Origin: Pithys albifrons albifrons
Lineage: Eukaryota > Chordata > Aves > Passeriformes > Thamnophilidae
Assembly: GCF_047495875.1 (NCBI RefSeq)
Contig: NC_092497.1
Location: 8,206,688 to 8,270,687, forward strand
Direction of reading: 5' to 3'
DNA: 64,000 nucleotides
A program made the translations under genes and the position numbers. The notes beneath the pieces are model-generated. The model was given only the letters and a program-made list of their open reading frames with translations. It was not told where the DNA came from and searched no databases. The first letter of the stretch is position 1; every line of letters starts with the position of its first letter. Below, piece by piece: positions 46,001 to 58,745 of this stretch.

Positions 46001-49000
46001 AATATTTTAATTCAGAAAGCAATTATGGCCAGTGCTGCCATGCCCATGGTTTGATCATAAGCTTGATGATGAAGGTCACAGCTCTTGGAGTTAAGTGGTA
46101 GAATGAGATTCCTACATGCCACATAAGTTTATAACTGTAACAAACATTGAGAAAAAGCTTTGAGGTGGGATCATAAAAGCAGAAACAAGACCTCAAATGT
46201 ATTAGTATTTTTTCAAATCCCACATTTTTTTCATACTTTTGGTTGGCAGTATAACATCCAACAGTATCTGCAAAACACTAAGTACTATTTGAACAGACCA
46301 AATGCTTAGGAATGGAGCCAGAAAAATGTTCATAGCAAAATTTACCAGCCTTTAAATTTAATTACAAATCCAGAACTAAAACTGTGTTCAATGAAAATTT
46401 CACTGTGGTGAGTGCAGTAGAGATGGACCTGGGCCAAAAGAGAGCAAGGAAGCAAATCCAGACCTCAGGAACCTGGACATTGTTCTGAACTTTGCAACTG
46501 TGAAACAGGACTGAAAGACCTGGACCTGAGCATCATTCAGTTTGGAGCACTCAAAACCTGTCAGTCACCATGGGTGGCCAAAGAGCATTTTCAGAGCCAA
46601 AGGACTCAGGTGCTCTGCCTGCACCACCTCTCTCCCAACAAGGGCCACCTCCAGCTCCAAAGGGATTGCCAGAGACAGTGCAAATTTGAAATTCAGCAGC
46701 CCCACATGCACAGAGTGGACAGGCAAGTGAAATCTGGCATGTACCAACAAATCCATACTGACAAACTTTTTTGAAGCAGTCCTCGCCAACAAAAATCTGA
46801 CTTTTCCCGGGTCCTTCTTTTTCCATTTCTCTAATACCTGCCCACCTTCCACCCTATGGCCAAATCCACATGGAGTTTAGTGACTTTAAGAAGACCCTTT
46901 TTTTTTTTCTCTCTCTCTCTGGCAGATCTCGTGGGGCATGAGACACCAAAGGCTGCCCAGTGTCTCTGTTCAGGGAAGTTGAAACAAGGAAATGAAAAAC
47001 CAGAGGCTGGTCCCTCTGCCCATGGCAGCTGGTGAGCCTCAGCTGTGGATAACACCAGGACCTGGATCACATGCGCTCCTGTGGTGCAGAAATTGTCCAG
47101 CAGAATAGATGGTCTTGTAGCTCCACAAGACTGTCTACATTTATTAAGTGAAATCACTGCCTGTTTTCTGCAGCATTAAAAGTGAGCTGGTGTACAATAC
47201 ATTTATTGATTGCTACTAAACACACCCTGGGCCTCTCTCCAGCTTCCTCTCTCCTGTTTATTCAAGCAGAGCCCAAAGCAGGCACCTGCATCCCCAGGAT
47301 GGGCTGTCCCCTGTCCATGGAATAGAGGGCTCAAAGTTGCTGCCCAGACCTCTGTGGTTAATCTCTCAGCAGTGCTGGACTTCCACACACAGGGCTGTTG
47401 AAGGCAGACACAGGCAGGAGACGGAGAGACAAGCTGGCAGTGGGACTGCTGGGCAGGCAGGACAGAGCTGCTGGGATTAAAAGGAGGAGCACAAACGAGG
47501 AGGAACCAGAAAAGAGGCTGATGGAGGTATCTACACAGCTTTTCCTGGGCTGGGTATCAGGTGCAAGAGTCCTGCAGCGGGGACATATGACAGAAGGGAA
47601 ACTCAGCACTGCACAGGGTGGAACGGACAGAGTAGAGAAGCCCAGGATCAGGCACAGCCTCTAAGGCAGTGAATTCCACTTTGTTACTGCTCCTTGACTC
47701 CCTGGGGACCCAAGGCAGAGAAACGAGCCCCTGGATTTATCCCCCGTTTCCAATTAGCCTCATTTCCCCTCCCCCTCTCCCTCCGCCCTGCTGGAATCAA
47801 TCCTCGTCCTGGCATTTTAAAGGGCAATGTGCACGTTTTATGGCTGTCCCCTATAAAACCATTCTACATGATAACACATCCAGCCCTTTATTAGGGACGT
47901 TTGGCAAGTTTATTGGCCAGACATTTTTCTGCACTGACAGATGAGGTCCTGCCATCACTTCTGTGAGCACGAGAGGCTTTCTCGTCCCCTCCTCTCCTTT
48001 TCAGAGCTCTCCAGCCTCATGAAGACAGCAGCCCACAGCCGTCCTCAGCGCACTGGGAGCCCCCTCCCAGGGCAGCTGAAGTCCTCTGTGTCCTACATCT
48101 CACCTGCAGCCAGGAGGAGGAGCAGCAGAGCCATCCCCGCTCCCCAGCAAACTATCAGTATTTAACTACCCTTTGCTACAACCACACCCACCAAAGACTC
48201 ATTAACCCTCTATATCCAGGAAAATGCTCTTTTTCTCCGTACACGGGCACCCAGAGGGGCTGATTTTCACATCATGGCAGGACAATTCCTCACTTTTCTA
48301 CAGCAAGGCTGTGCCATAGGGAGCTGGAAGGCCTTTTGGTATCTCCAAATAGTCTCACTAAGTACGAGGGAACCAATTGGCCTTTGCCATGTTGCTCACA
48401 ATGATGCTTTGCCCCACTCAACCCTGATCCTAAGATGATGACAAACATGAGACCTTGTTCCTGCAGCACTCTGGAAGTGGGCTAGGACACAAGCATTCAG
48501 CAGATGTTACATGGGTCAGAGCTCTGCTTTCCAAGAAAGCCACAACTGTTCTGCTGAAGAGGATTTGTCTCAGACCTCGGCTGCTCTCACAATCTAGGCT
48601 GTCTCTGTGTCAGCTCCTCCTCCACCTGCCCATTGGGACCCCTGTGAAGCTGGGAGGACTTGATGTAAAGCCAGCTGCAAGTTTTATGGTGTGTGTTCAC
48701 AGCCATCCATGTGTGTAACCGTGAGCAGAAGGGTCAGCAGAGGTTTAATGATGGGTCAAGGATTAAGAACAGAGACTGAAATTTATCTGAGTGCTCACCT
48801 GGTGCCTCCTTGCTGCACTTCAAGGCCACTGGCCGCCCACACACCATCATACCCAGGGTGGATAAGGACCCTGGAAAAAGGCTGCAGCAGGTGCCTGAGG
48901 TCAGGAAGAGGAGAGTGACTTCAGGCTGGGAAGAAAACCACTGGCTCAGGTCCTGCTCTGGTTCGGCAGCGGTTTGGCAGTCACCCTCCCATGTCACAGC

Positions 49001-50650
49001 AGACAGTCCATGTCACCTTTTAGGTGTTTGCATGGCAGGTTGCACATTCAAATTGAAGCAAATACAAGGCTATGATGTGATTCCCACCCTGCAGGGAGCT
49101 TCCCACCCAGCTCTTGGTTTCACTTGCTGATCTTGACTCGTTGCTGTTTACCTCTCAGCAGTGCCACCAGGAGCAGTGGTGGTCTCCCTGCACCTTCCAG
49201 CCACCTGCCCCATGTTGGTTCACATGTCACATTCCCAGGCTGTGTTATTCTTAAGTGCTGTAAATCTCTCACTATTATTCTCCCACTTGATATAGTGAGC
49301 TGTGTCATTTTGAAAGGAAATACATAACAGTATATTAAAGAAATCATGGATCTCCTCATTCATGTTTAAAACAAATTTATTACAATGTAAGAAACCCTGA
49401 ATAGCATGAATTTATTATAATGATTTAAGGCTTCTGGCACTTGAGTTAAAAATGTCTCTCAATAAATAACTTTCCCTTGAAAACACAGCAAATTAATATA
49501 GTTTACCATTTCCAAAGTTATATAAATCCAAGAGGCTTAAATCAACAGTATGCTGGATAAGATTACTATTGCTCAGCCAGAGACCACTATTACAGCTCAG
49601 AAGGATGGAAAAAGTAGTGGGAAATGGATAGAATGTATGGCCTTTTTTTTTTGGTCACCTTTCTTTCCCTTCCACCACCCTAGGCTATGTCTGTTCTATG
49701 AAAGTCAGACTAATGTGAAGGATGACAGCAGCTGTGGCCTTTTGCACACAGGTATCATTAAAACAGAGCGGCTACTCCAACACCAGACTCAACAAGCAGC
49801 GCTCTGATATTTCCCCAAAGTGCCTCAAACACACACAGCCCCGTTGCTTTAGGTGTGTTTTAATTTGAGTGCAACCCAGGAACTGAGATGTCTCCAGCTC
49901 AGCTGCCTCCAACTGCTGCAGTCTCTGAAGTCCAGAGTAAACCTGAGGCTCTAAAAGTCTGCCTCAACACTGACCCTAGCTGGGGCAGCAATACCCTTGG
50001 GTGAGGCTGTGACTGGGGCCATGCCCAGGGGGTGAGCCCACCTGTCCCCCAGGGCTGGATCCCACTGCACTGGGGCTGCAGGAAGGGAAGTGGAACCCCA
50101 CACGAGTCTGTAGCCATCAGTGGAACCAGCAGGTTTCTGTCTGGCACAGAACTTGCTCCAGGAGCTGTGTATGGAGCTCAGCAGCTGTTGGGGACAACAG
50201 CCTGTGCACAGCTGTGTGTCCTGGAGAGCAGAGGTTTTGCTCAGCTGTGTGCACAGTTGGGTGCCAGCTCACAGAGAAATATGCTCACATTTGCTCCCTC
50301 CCTGGGGACCTTCCTACTCCACAGGCCACCCTGTGGGCAGCAAGAAGAGCTCAGCATCATCAGCTGAACAACCACAGAGCCTCTTCCCAATCAGCCCTGC
50401 TCTCAGCAAGGTCTTCCATGGTTTTTTATTTTACGAAGGTCTACTTTTTTTTCCTTTACTGTCATCATGTCAATTTTTTCCCACAACATGGCTGATGACT
50501 ACTTTTTTAAACAAAGTATAGTACTGATGACATTCTGACATTGCCAATACAGCCAGAGTACACCCACCTGAGCTTTTCAACATAGGAAGTTAGGGCTGTT
50601 AAGAGTCAGATTGACAGGCTTGGTAAATTCAAATCCTCTGCATAGCAGAC
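43020..50650. other. Noncoding DNA, mostly unique
   Basis: A T12(CT)6 run lies at about 46898-46920. 47780-47960 is GC-rich then AT-rich unique sequence that could be conserved noncoding DNA. No exon with two good borders was found. Several overlapping open frames at 46550-47700 and 50030-50520 reflect local GC content and carry no domain. Confidence 0.35.
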
Positions 50651-50654
50651 AACA

Positions 50655-50850
50655 AGGAGTTATTAGAAACAGACAAGGCTTTCAGGTCACCCAGTCCATC
50701 TCCCACCCCACCTTTTAATTGTCTCTCTCACCCATGCTATAAATACCTGACTCTTCTCATCTTGTTTCCTCATTATGTCAATTCTAGCAGTCCCTGATCA
50801 TTTTTATTACTCCTCACTGAAATCTCTCCAATCTGCCCGTAAACTCTCTG
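50655..50850 (-). mobile_element. Ancient CR1/L3-like fragment
   Basis: On the + strand, 'gtcacccagtccatctccca' (about 50685-50704) followed by 'agcagtccctgatcatttttattactcctcactgaaatctctccaatctg' (about 50786-50835) is a decayed reverse-oriented match to the 3' portion of CR1-type LINEs (compare 'cttgttgctcttctctggacccgctccagcatc' in the intact copy at 36740-36775). Confidence 0.55.
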
Positions 50851-51447
50851 GTAATGAGATCCCTGTGCTAAAGGCACTAGTTCAAATAGAGGGGCACCAG
50901 CTCCACTGACAAGGAGCCATTTACTCTGCAATTCAGAGATGTCATCGCCTCCTCACCTGCAGCTCAAAAGTCTTCTCGTCTGTTTTTGCTGCCATCAGGT
51001 ATCATCGCCTCATGCTTTGTTCACTCTTCTACTTCTGAGTTTGTGTTGTCTGGGTCTCCCCCCATCCCATCAAGCACGTCTTTGTCAGATTATTTTCAAG
51101 CTGTCTGAGTCCACAGGCGCTACACCCACACGTTCATGCTCCATCCCAAATTGAATCCCACAATCATTTTCTTTCCTGCTTGGTATTTCTACTTCACATG
51201 ATTCCTTTCCTCCTCAACTTTACTAAATTTATCAGGGTCTCTTGGTTTCACTTACAGAATTTCAGCTTCAAGAAACAGAGTCACGATCTGAAGTGCAACC
51301 AGACCAGGTAACCAGACCAACAACTCCAAAAAAGTCTTTTGAAAGTGCCAAAAGGGAAATGTTGTGCAGAATGAGGCTACACTGTCACCATTTCACACCC
51401 ACAGCACCTGGAATCAGGCATTGTGCTCTAGTGTAAACCCTTCAAGA

Positions 51448-51545
51448 GGCATAAACGATAGAGAAAGTTCAGAAACAGGCCCCCAAAATCATCCAGGGGC
51501 TAGAAAACAGACACTAGGACAAAAGGCATAAAGGATGCCATTTCG
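51448..51545 (+). mobile_element. Short ancient CR1 fragment
   Basis: The phrase 'agaaagttcagaaacaggcccccaaaatcatccaggggctagaaa' resembles the CR1 ORF2 coding segment for [15 protein letters not shown] in the + orientation. Only about 100 bp can be followed. Confidence 0.55.
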
Positions 51546-51549
51546 GCAA

Positions 51550-52540
51550 AGACAAAGCTAGACCAGGAATTTATCACTGCCTTGGGGTACTCACTGTCTG
51601 ACAACATGGGAACTTTGCAATGCTGCTTCCAAAGGCATAACAAAGTCCAGCAGCTGAAAATTTGAGGTAGATAACCCCAGCCTAAAAATAAGGCAATTTT
51701 GTAGCTGCAAGAATTAAATGCTAGATTTTGTCAAGCAGCTTTTAAAATGTCAATGCAACTTTCTCACAGTCATCTCTAACTTGAGAAACAGCTTTTGCAC
51801 CTGTGAATTCATCTTGTCCTTCCCTTCCTTATCAGGTCTAGCAGAGGAGAGGAGTTCCCACACTGTCCTTAGTCCTCACAATACTCAACACTTTGTATTT
51901 GGATACCTGCTTTAATCAAATCCATGCTTCAGGGTTTTAAGGTAGTTGCCACTAAGCAACCAGAAAAGATACTTTCTCCAGCTTTTTGCTTACCTCTGGT
52001 ACACAGACAGGAGGCAGAAAGAATGAACTTACACCTCAAGACTGGTTACTGAATGCCATGAGTGAAGAATTATTTTTCACACACTCAGGATGACTCCAGA
52101 ATTAAGGAAAATAGGCATTTACAGCTCTCACTGCAGCTCATGGATTAGTTTGTCTGTTGGGACCATCTGGGCACCTCTCACCTCACAAATGTCAGGTCTT
52201 CACCAGTCAGTGACATCTGAGTCTCCAGTTTAATTCTCCAATGCCTGAAATGACTCCTTCAAGCCTCAAAATACACGAGTCTGAGAGCTTCAGCTTCTGT
52301 TCCATGGGAATGACTGGCCCATATGCTTCTGCTCTTACAGATTGCAGTTCACAGACAAATTGTTGGTGGATACATCCAGCACATTCTGCTATGGGCTCTA
52401 ATATAAGTCACAGCCCCTCCGAGATGTGGTGGTAAACACACATCACCAGGAGAACCCAAAGCATGCTGCAGAGGGAGGCAAAGTGGCTTCTCCAGAGCTG
52501 GGAAACAACACCAATTCCCCCACATCCCTGTCCTCTGCAG
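51550..52540. other. Noncoding DNA left of a candidate exon
   Basis: No supported feature until the splice-acceptor-like sequence that ends at 52540. Confidence 0.35.
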
Positions 52541-52700
52541 GTGGGATGCTGCACCAGCCCCTGTGGACTGTGGGAGTCACCAAGCACCAACACTGAGCAG
52601 GCCAAGATGGGTTTCTTGCTCTTTTTCAGCTGCATTCTGCTTGCAAACCCCCTTTTCACCGTGAAAGCTGTGCTACACAGCCACACCAAAGATGCTCAAG
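52541..52700 (+). CDS. Candidate exon with translation start and signal peptide (unrecognised)
   Basis: A pyrimidine-rich acceptor (CCCTGTCCTCTGCAG, AG at 52539-52540) and a donor (CTCAAG|GTAGTT, GT at 52701-52702) would bound a 160-bp exon. Within it an ATG at 52607 sits in a good initiation context (GCCAAGATGG). The 31 encoded residues begin with Met-Gly, a hydrophobic run (FLLFFSCILLANPLF, residues 3-17) and a possible cleavage region near TVKA (18-21), then a polar segment HSHTKDAQ. The exon would end in phase 1, as signal-peptide exons of secreted and Ig-type proteins often do. I do not recognise the protein, no partner exon is visible nearby, and the same traits can arise by chance in 64 kb. 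Confidence 0.3.
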
Positions 52701-52704
52701 GTAG

Positions 52705-55700
52705 TTGTCTCTCGTCTACATGGAGTCACAATATTGTAAAACATTTATTGTCATTGTGAGCAGACAAGCCTTCAAGTGATGCAGGGAGCAGCTATGGATC
52801 AGGAGAGGCACTTTCCAGAGGAAAGCCACCCTGTTAGAGCAGACTTCACTGCTTCTGCTGGTTTAAATCACCTCATTCAATATTCTGTGTTGTCTTATGT
52901 AGCATGCAGTTATGTAAATTTATAAATCATACACTAATTAGCACACAATTTCATAAATTTAGTAACAGTGAAAAAGGAGGTTTCTAACTAACCAGGCTGT
53001 GCTCTCTCCCCCACAGATGGTACAAATTCAAACACAGCCTGGAGGTCGTATTTCACAAAATCTCTGTTACAACTTTTAGAGTTTAACCCCAGGCTCACAG
53101 GCACTTTCAAGGGATATCTTTTGGATATCTCAGGCTCAATCTCTCTCAAGTGCAGCTAAGCCCTTTCCTCTTCTTCCTTAACAGCAAACCTCCACAGATC
53201 ACTGGACTACTGCTAATTTTCTTTTGTTTCTCCCTTATTCAGATTCTTACTATATCCAGTCTCACATTCTTCAGTCATCTAAGTCACCATGCCTTGCTAG
53301 CAATTAAATTCAGTCCATACCCTGGGTTATACATGGGTTCTGCACTATTACCCTACTTGTTCTCTGGCCTCCCTGTCCAGCTATTTTAAAGGGGAGCAGC
53401 TCAAATTAGGTCAAAGTAATTTCCTTCTTTCCCTCATTTGCCAAATATCCCTTGGACAATAGCTCCCCAAATGCAGGTACATAATCTCAAAAAGGGGTAT
53501 GGAATCATAAGCCTCTTACGGGAACAAGTGCTTGAACACATTTCTCACTCCAAGATATAAACACACAATTCTCCTTCATCTGCTTACTATAGTTTGATAA
53601 CTCATCCCTACTGCCTGGCTCACCTTCACTTCACCTACACCTTTGGTCATCCTTTGATACAGTTCCCTGCCTTGCATCTTTGTCCTTTCTTGCCTTCACC
53701 TCCATCCTTTCTTCCTTACTCTTCAATTCCACCGTTTTGTCCCAAAGCATGGTTGTAGCTCTACCATTCTCTTCTCTTCTGCATTTTGAGACCTCTCCCC
53801 TACTTCATGCTCTAAAGGCAGTCTTGCTCCTTCTAATAGCAAGACTCACATCCTGGAGAAGAAGAGAAGGCTTAAAATGAGTTCCTCATATATCTTAGCA
53901 AAATGGAGACTCACAACATATATGATGTGATGATGTGGAAAGTGGAACACAATCTCAGTTGACAAAAACCAGAAGACAAGCAAATAAAAGTCTGGAAGAA
54001 TAAATTAAATCCCCAGATAATTTATTAGATTAAGACCTCACATACATATATAAATATGTGATCAAGATAGGATTCAACAGCAAGACTGGAGAGGCTAGAC
54101 ATGAAAAGGGTGTAACTCCTACAAGTCCATGATGTGTAAAGTGCGCAAAAGCAACGATGACACAAAGACACCAAGTGTGTGTACAAACCACTCAGGAAGC
54201 ACAAAAACTGAAGGCGTGGGTGGGAGCCTTAGCAGAAGTCATGTTACTCCACAAAGCCTGACGTAAAACACATCCTGATGTGTAGCTGGAGCACATTCAC
54301 TGGGAACACTCTGGACAAACAGTCTATGACTGGACTAACTCCCCACTGGCAGCTCCCAATATAGGAGCTAAACTTAAAAGGACACTGCCAAGTGATTGGT
54401 TTTGCTAGTTTAATTTTTGCATTTCCTCTTCTGTTTTAGCAGATGGAAAACAATTCCCCTCCCAGTGCTAACTACTGATTTTGTCCTTTCCTATTTGACA
54501 ATCATTGATTTTTTTTTCTAAGGCTATAAATGTTTTAATAACTTCAACTTTGTAGTGCCTCATGGCAAAATATCTTCGCTTGCGCTGACTGCTAAACACT
54601 ATTCCTAATGTACTTCTGATAACTAGAGCAGGAACCAGCATTATAAAAATGATTTTCCACAGGGTCTACGGAATTAATAGGTTTTGTTTCTTTGTCCACA
54701 TCTCAAAGAGAATTAAAGTATACAAGCCTTCACCCATCAGACATTTCAACCATCTTTATTTCTGAAAACTCTGCTTCATGAAGGTATGCCTCCTGTGTAG
54801 CTCTGACTGATGGACAGCACCTTGAGCAAAGCGCCCACAAGCCTGATAATGTTCTTTCAAAAAGAGCTACAACCCAAATACAGATTTAAGTCAGAAAACA
54901 CCTTCAGAATTACAAATTCTTATGAACAAAATGGATCATAGGGAATCCTAAAGCAAGTAAATACTGGCACCCACAAAAGAACCAAAGAACAGAATGCTCC
55001 CACGTAGTGTTCTCAACTGGGTACACAAAGGCACCTTTCAAGAAATATACATGTATTTTTTGCTGTTTCGAAAGGTCAGTTAGCACTTATTAGAAAAGGC
55101 AATTAAAGTTTCCGTCAAACTGGAAAAGAGAAGAGAAGCAATTGGACTGAAATCAGAGAACTGTTTCTTTATAAATGCCAAACCTTAACAAAAAAACTCC
55201 TACCCAACAAAACTAAAAAATTCCATAAAGAAACCCCAAACTCTAAGATCTATGTGATGGTCATTTCATTATGGTACTTCCCAATTTTCCCGCTGGTCCC
55301 TGTACATTTTTCTCTTCTTTCTCCTCCTTTTTCCTGCCCTCTTCAAGCAGCAGACTACCCAGAAACCTTATTTCCCCACCTGCTACACTTGGGTCAGGGC
55401 ACTGAATACGTCTTTCGGGCTCTTCACAGGCTCAGGGGGTGGTACAAGTGGGGCATTCAACAGCAGATGGACATATTCCAAAGAACTGTAATACTTCACT
55501 AAAAGCAGGACAGACAACACAGGGGCTTTCCACAGTAGTGATTTTCTGGTCCAGCAATGCTGCTTCCCTCCTTTAAACAACTCCAAGCAGCTTTTAAAAT
55601 TCAGCTGGGATGCACAAAAACGGTATCACCTAATTTGTGATTAAGACTGGGCCTGAGCAAAGCTGCCAGAGTAACCTGAGGTTCTTCTTCCCCTTCTTCC

Positions 55701-55990
55701 TCCTTTTGTTTCATTGCCATGAGAGCGTAGTGCTGCCAGGGGCAGGTGCACCAGTGCTCTTGTCCTGCTCCTGAGCCTTGTTAGCTCCTTGCAGAGCACC
55801 CAACATTGCACAGGAGTCGATGTGAGAGAGGCAGGCAGCAGCCATACCCCAAGGACCAGCACAGCAACTTCTGCCATTAAGATAAGCAGAGTTGCCTAAA
55901 GAGACCTTCTGAAAAGCAGCACTGGCCTACAAAGTGGTGTTTGGGAGCAAATGGCCTAGAACTTGCCCACGCTGGCTCAATCCTACCTTT
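52705..55990. other. Noncoding DNA, nothing recognised
   Basis: Unique, moderately AT-rich sequence. On the minus strand an AATAAA (54758-54753) could end a 3' UTR belonging to the candidate exon at 57.1-57.3 kb, about 2.3 kb away; this is only a possibility. Confidence 0.3.
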
Positions 55991-55994
55991 TTCT

Positions 55995-57060
55995 TGCTGC
56001 AATTTTACTGTGCAAAATGAGCATTTTAGACTCATATTTCTAGGAACACATGCCAGTGGCTACTGTTACAATAAAATATGAACACTGCATTGTGGAGAAA
56101 ATGACCATTAATCCTGTAATCTGCAGTCATTTTTACCAATTCGGCACATTTCTTTAAATAACCAAGTACATGCAGTAGATGGAAGTGCATTTAAATAAAC
56201 TGAAATAGATACAGCATGAATAATTAAAGCTGGCAGGAAAATGTGCTTTGCGAGCCGCTAGTGGAAATAATTACTGATTTGTCTTATTTACAATGGAGCC
56301 TGGATACAGGATCAAAATAGTGCAAGTTAGTGAAAATGTCTTAAGACTGCTCTTATACTACAACTACTATGTATTTCATCTTGAAAAGTACATCAAACAA
56401 GTTTTGGACCTCTACAGTGTCTGACTCTGTTATGCTGTTTCAGGGTTAGGTTACCGAGTACATAAAACCTGTCAAATAGCGCTGATTTAAAGAGGAATAT
56501 AATTAAAACAGGTGCCTAGCACATCAGCCTGCAACATCATCTGTTAACATTATCAGACACTGTAGAGTTGAGCTTACAAAATATCCCCTAAAAACTCATC
56601 GTGTTAAAATATCAGAATGCTGAAGAAAAAAGTAGATCATAAAATCAGTGAAAAAGTAATAAAGTGCTTGTACCTTTATAATATGCCAGGTTTTAAACAG
56701 ACTTGTTTAATTAGAAAATAATCTACTTTGAACATGCTGGTTCTTGAATGTTAGGGAGTTCCTGCAAACTGCTTTAGAGCCAAAAAATCAATAATGAAAT
56801 ATACTTCCGATATGAGGGTAGCAAAACTGTGACTTCAATCTATTAGAAAATACTGTAGATTAAAAAAAATTCTATTTTAAATTGATTACTTGGCACATGA
56901 AAGGTTTAGAAAAAAAGTTAATGCTTTCTGATTGGCCTATACCAACAATATACTTGCATCATGATTACTAAACCCAAAATGAAACTGGATGATAATTAGC
57001 TATGTTTTAGAAGAGGGAAAACAAGCAGTTGTCATTCAAATAATTTAAAAATTGGCTGTA
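55995..57060. other. AT-rich unique block, possible 3' UTR or conserved noncoding DNA
   Basis: The block is free of recognisable repeats and homopolymer runs are short. It has many ATTA/TAAT cores and lies immediately downstream, on the minus strand, of the candidate terminal exon. It may be the start of that gene's 3' UTR. Alternatively it is a conserved regulatory region. Conservation was not tested. Confidence 0.25.
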
Positions 57061-57075
57061 GACCAAAGTGTTGTG

Positions 57076-57292
57076 TCAAATGAAGAAAATCTCCTCGAGG
57101 AGCCGGCTCTCCTCCATCTCCTCTGCTCTGCTTCTGGAGCTGCAAGGGCTCTGGTACCACGATGACGACAGCCTGTGGCTTGCACGATGAGGTGTGTGCA
57201 TTTTGTTCCTGCCAGGAGATTCTCTGCAGAGCTGTCCTGGGGCAGATATTGGACTCATACCTTCGACCAGGTCCAGAAGACAGGCTTCATAC
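57076..57292 (-). CDS. Candidate terminal coding exon of an unrecognised gene
   Basis: On the minus strand a strong acceptor (polypyrimidine TTTTCTTGGTGTGTCTCTGTAG, AG at 57294-57293) opens a frame of 71 codons plus one leading base (phase 2 junction). It ends at TGA 57078-57076. The peptide has non-random texture: an acidic/hydrophobic start (YEACLLDLVEGM), a Ser/Arg/His-rich middle (HRASHRLSSSWYQSPCSSRSR), and an acidic helix-like end (AEEMEESRLLEEIFFI). It ends with a hydrophobic tail. GC content is higher than on either side, as expected of an exon in AT-rich DNA. No transmembrane segment or known domain is visible and I cannot name the family. Upstream exons would lie to the right, above 57.3 kb or beyond the window. 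The call rests on exon architecture only. Confidence 0.42.
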
Positions 57293-57309
57293 CTACAGAG
57301 ACACACCAA

Positions 57310-58010
57310 GAAAATGGAGCTCCATTAAGATCACAGCATAATGCAGGAATTGAATCCAGTCTTCCTGTCTCCATAAATCAGACTACACCCAGATACGCCT
57401 GGGTCTGTCTGATGGGGACCAAGAGAATTGAATGAATTTTGCTGTATGGGCTCCTGTCAGTACTGACAGCACAGAAGTAGTAGAAAACAGGTGAGCAAAG
57501 CATGGGTGCTCAGGTTATTTTAAGTAGTTTCATCAGCTTTTCCATTTGAGGTGTGTAATGCCTTAACTGCACTCTGGAGACTGAACACAGACCTTAGATA
57601 TGACAGCCCAACACACTGAATGCGTTCAAGGCAGACCCACACCAGTGACTAATACACATGCTTGCACTTTTTTTTTTGAATAGACCTCTACACTTGATTT
57701 AGTTTCCCAGGGATTTGAAAACAGCAGGAGACTTTATTATTATTGCCAGAAACTACATGTGCTTCCTGTAAATCTCCAGGTACTATATGGAGTCTGTCTG
57801 GTGGAAGCACTGAAGGAATAGGATGTAAGTAGGGCAATACAAAATAAACACTTGAGGCACCCAGAGAAAAGGCAAAGGTATAAGATTTTGCTCAGGCTGT
57901 CCTTTAAGTGCGAGTACAGATGTGGGGGAAGGTTGCAAGTTGATGTTATCTGGTAACACGCACTGAATAATGGCAGTTACTTCAGACAGGGACTTCCTAT
58001 TAATATTCAC
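57310..58010. other. Noncoding DNA, presumed intron of the candidate minus-strand gene
   Basis: Unique sequence with a short T run at 57669-57678. No repeat family or further exon recognised. Confidence 0.3.
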
Positions 58011-58014
58011 ATGA

Positions 58015-58200
58015 GACAAGTTCTGATCTAAATACCAGCACAGGATTGATCATTACAATATATTTCCTCCTGTCCAATCTTAAATGTCTTAAACAATACC
58101 ATTTCCACTGCTTCCCCAGGGAGGGCTGCTCTCCAGTGGTATCTAAGTGATAATTAAGAGTGATATCTAAGAGATAGCACTCAAGTCTCCTTTGTTCCAT
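58015..58200 (-). mobile_element. Ancient CR1/L3-like 3' fragment
   Basis: Minus-strand reading gives 'tccctggggaagcagtggaaa', then 'acatttaagattggacagg', 'aggaaatatattgtaatgatcaatcctgtgctgg'. This follows the pattern of the 3' end of old CR1/L3 elements (glycine-rich 'ccagggaagcagtggaa', 'aaactagattggac', '...aaccctgtgctg'). Confidence 0.65.
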
Positions 58201-58400
58201 GATGTTGTTAGCATCAACCTGACTGATGTTCTCAACCCTGTAATAATTCACACATTCAAAGACTTTCATGCACAGGACACTATTCACAGCACCCAACTGA
58301 AGGTATCAGTACAGTGGATTGGATCCACAGGGTCCTCTCTTGCAAGGAAAAAGAGTTACTTCATAGCATGAGGAAACATCTCAAGCTGTTTCCTGCTTTG

Positions 58401-58464
58401 GGAAAATCCCGTTTCTTCCTTCAGGAAGGAGGAAACAAGGAAAATCCTGTTTCTTCCTTCAGGA
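58401..58464. repeat. Direct repeat of 26 bp, period 38
   Basis: A 26-base sequence at 58401-58426 is repeated at 58439-58464 with a single C/T difference (core TTTCTTCCTTCAGGA). A tandem duplication is the simplest explanation. Confidence 0.9.
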
Positions 58465-58745
58465 GCCTAGAAAAACTAAGTAAATAAGACAGTAGGCATA
58501 GGTTTCTCAACTCAGATGGGGATGAAAAATTCTTAAGAACAAACATTTGCAACAGTTCATTGATGTGAAAGATTAGCAGCAGCCAAAGTACACCCCAAAG
58601 GCAGATCCTCACTTGTGCTGCCCAACAGTCTCATGCAGCAGCAGCAGGTGAAATGTTTTCCTTCCCTAAACCAGCCATGCCATGCAAAACACCCTTCATT
58701 ATCTCCAGCAGTGAGTGCTATGTCCCATCCATCATTACAAAACTG

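Noticed and set aside
57098..57109. CTCCTCGAGGAG palindrome as a regulatory site
   Set aside because: It lies within the candidate coding exon and a single 12-bp palindrome is expected by chance in this length.
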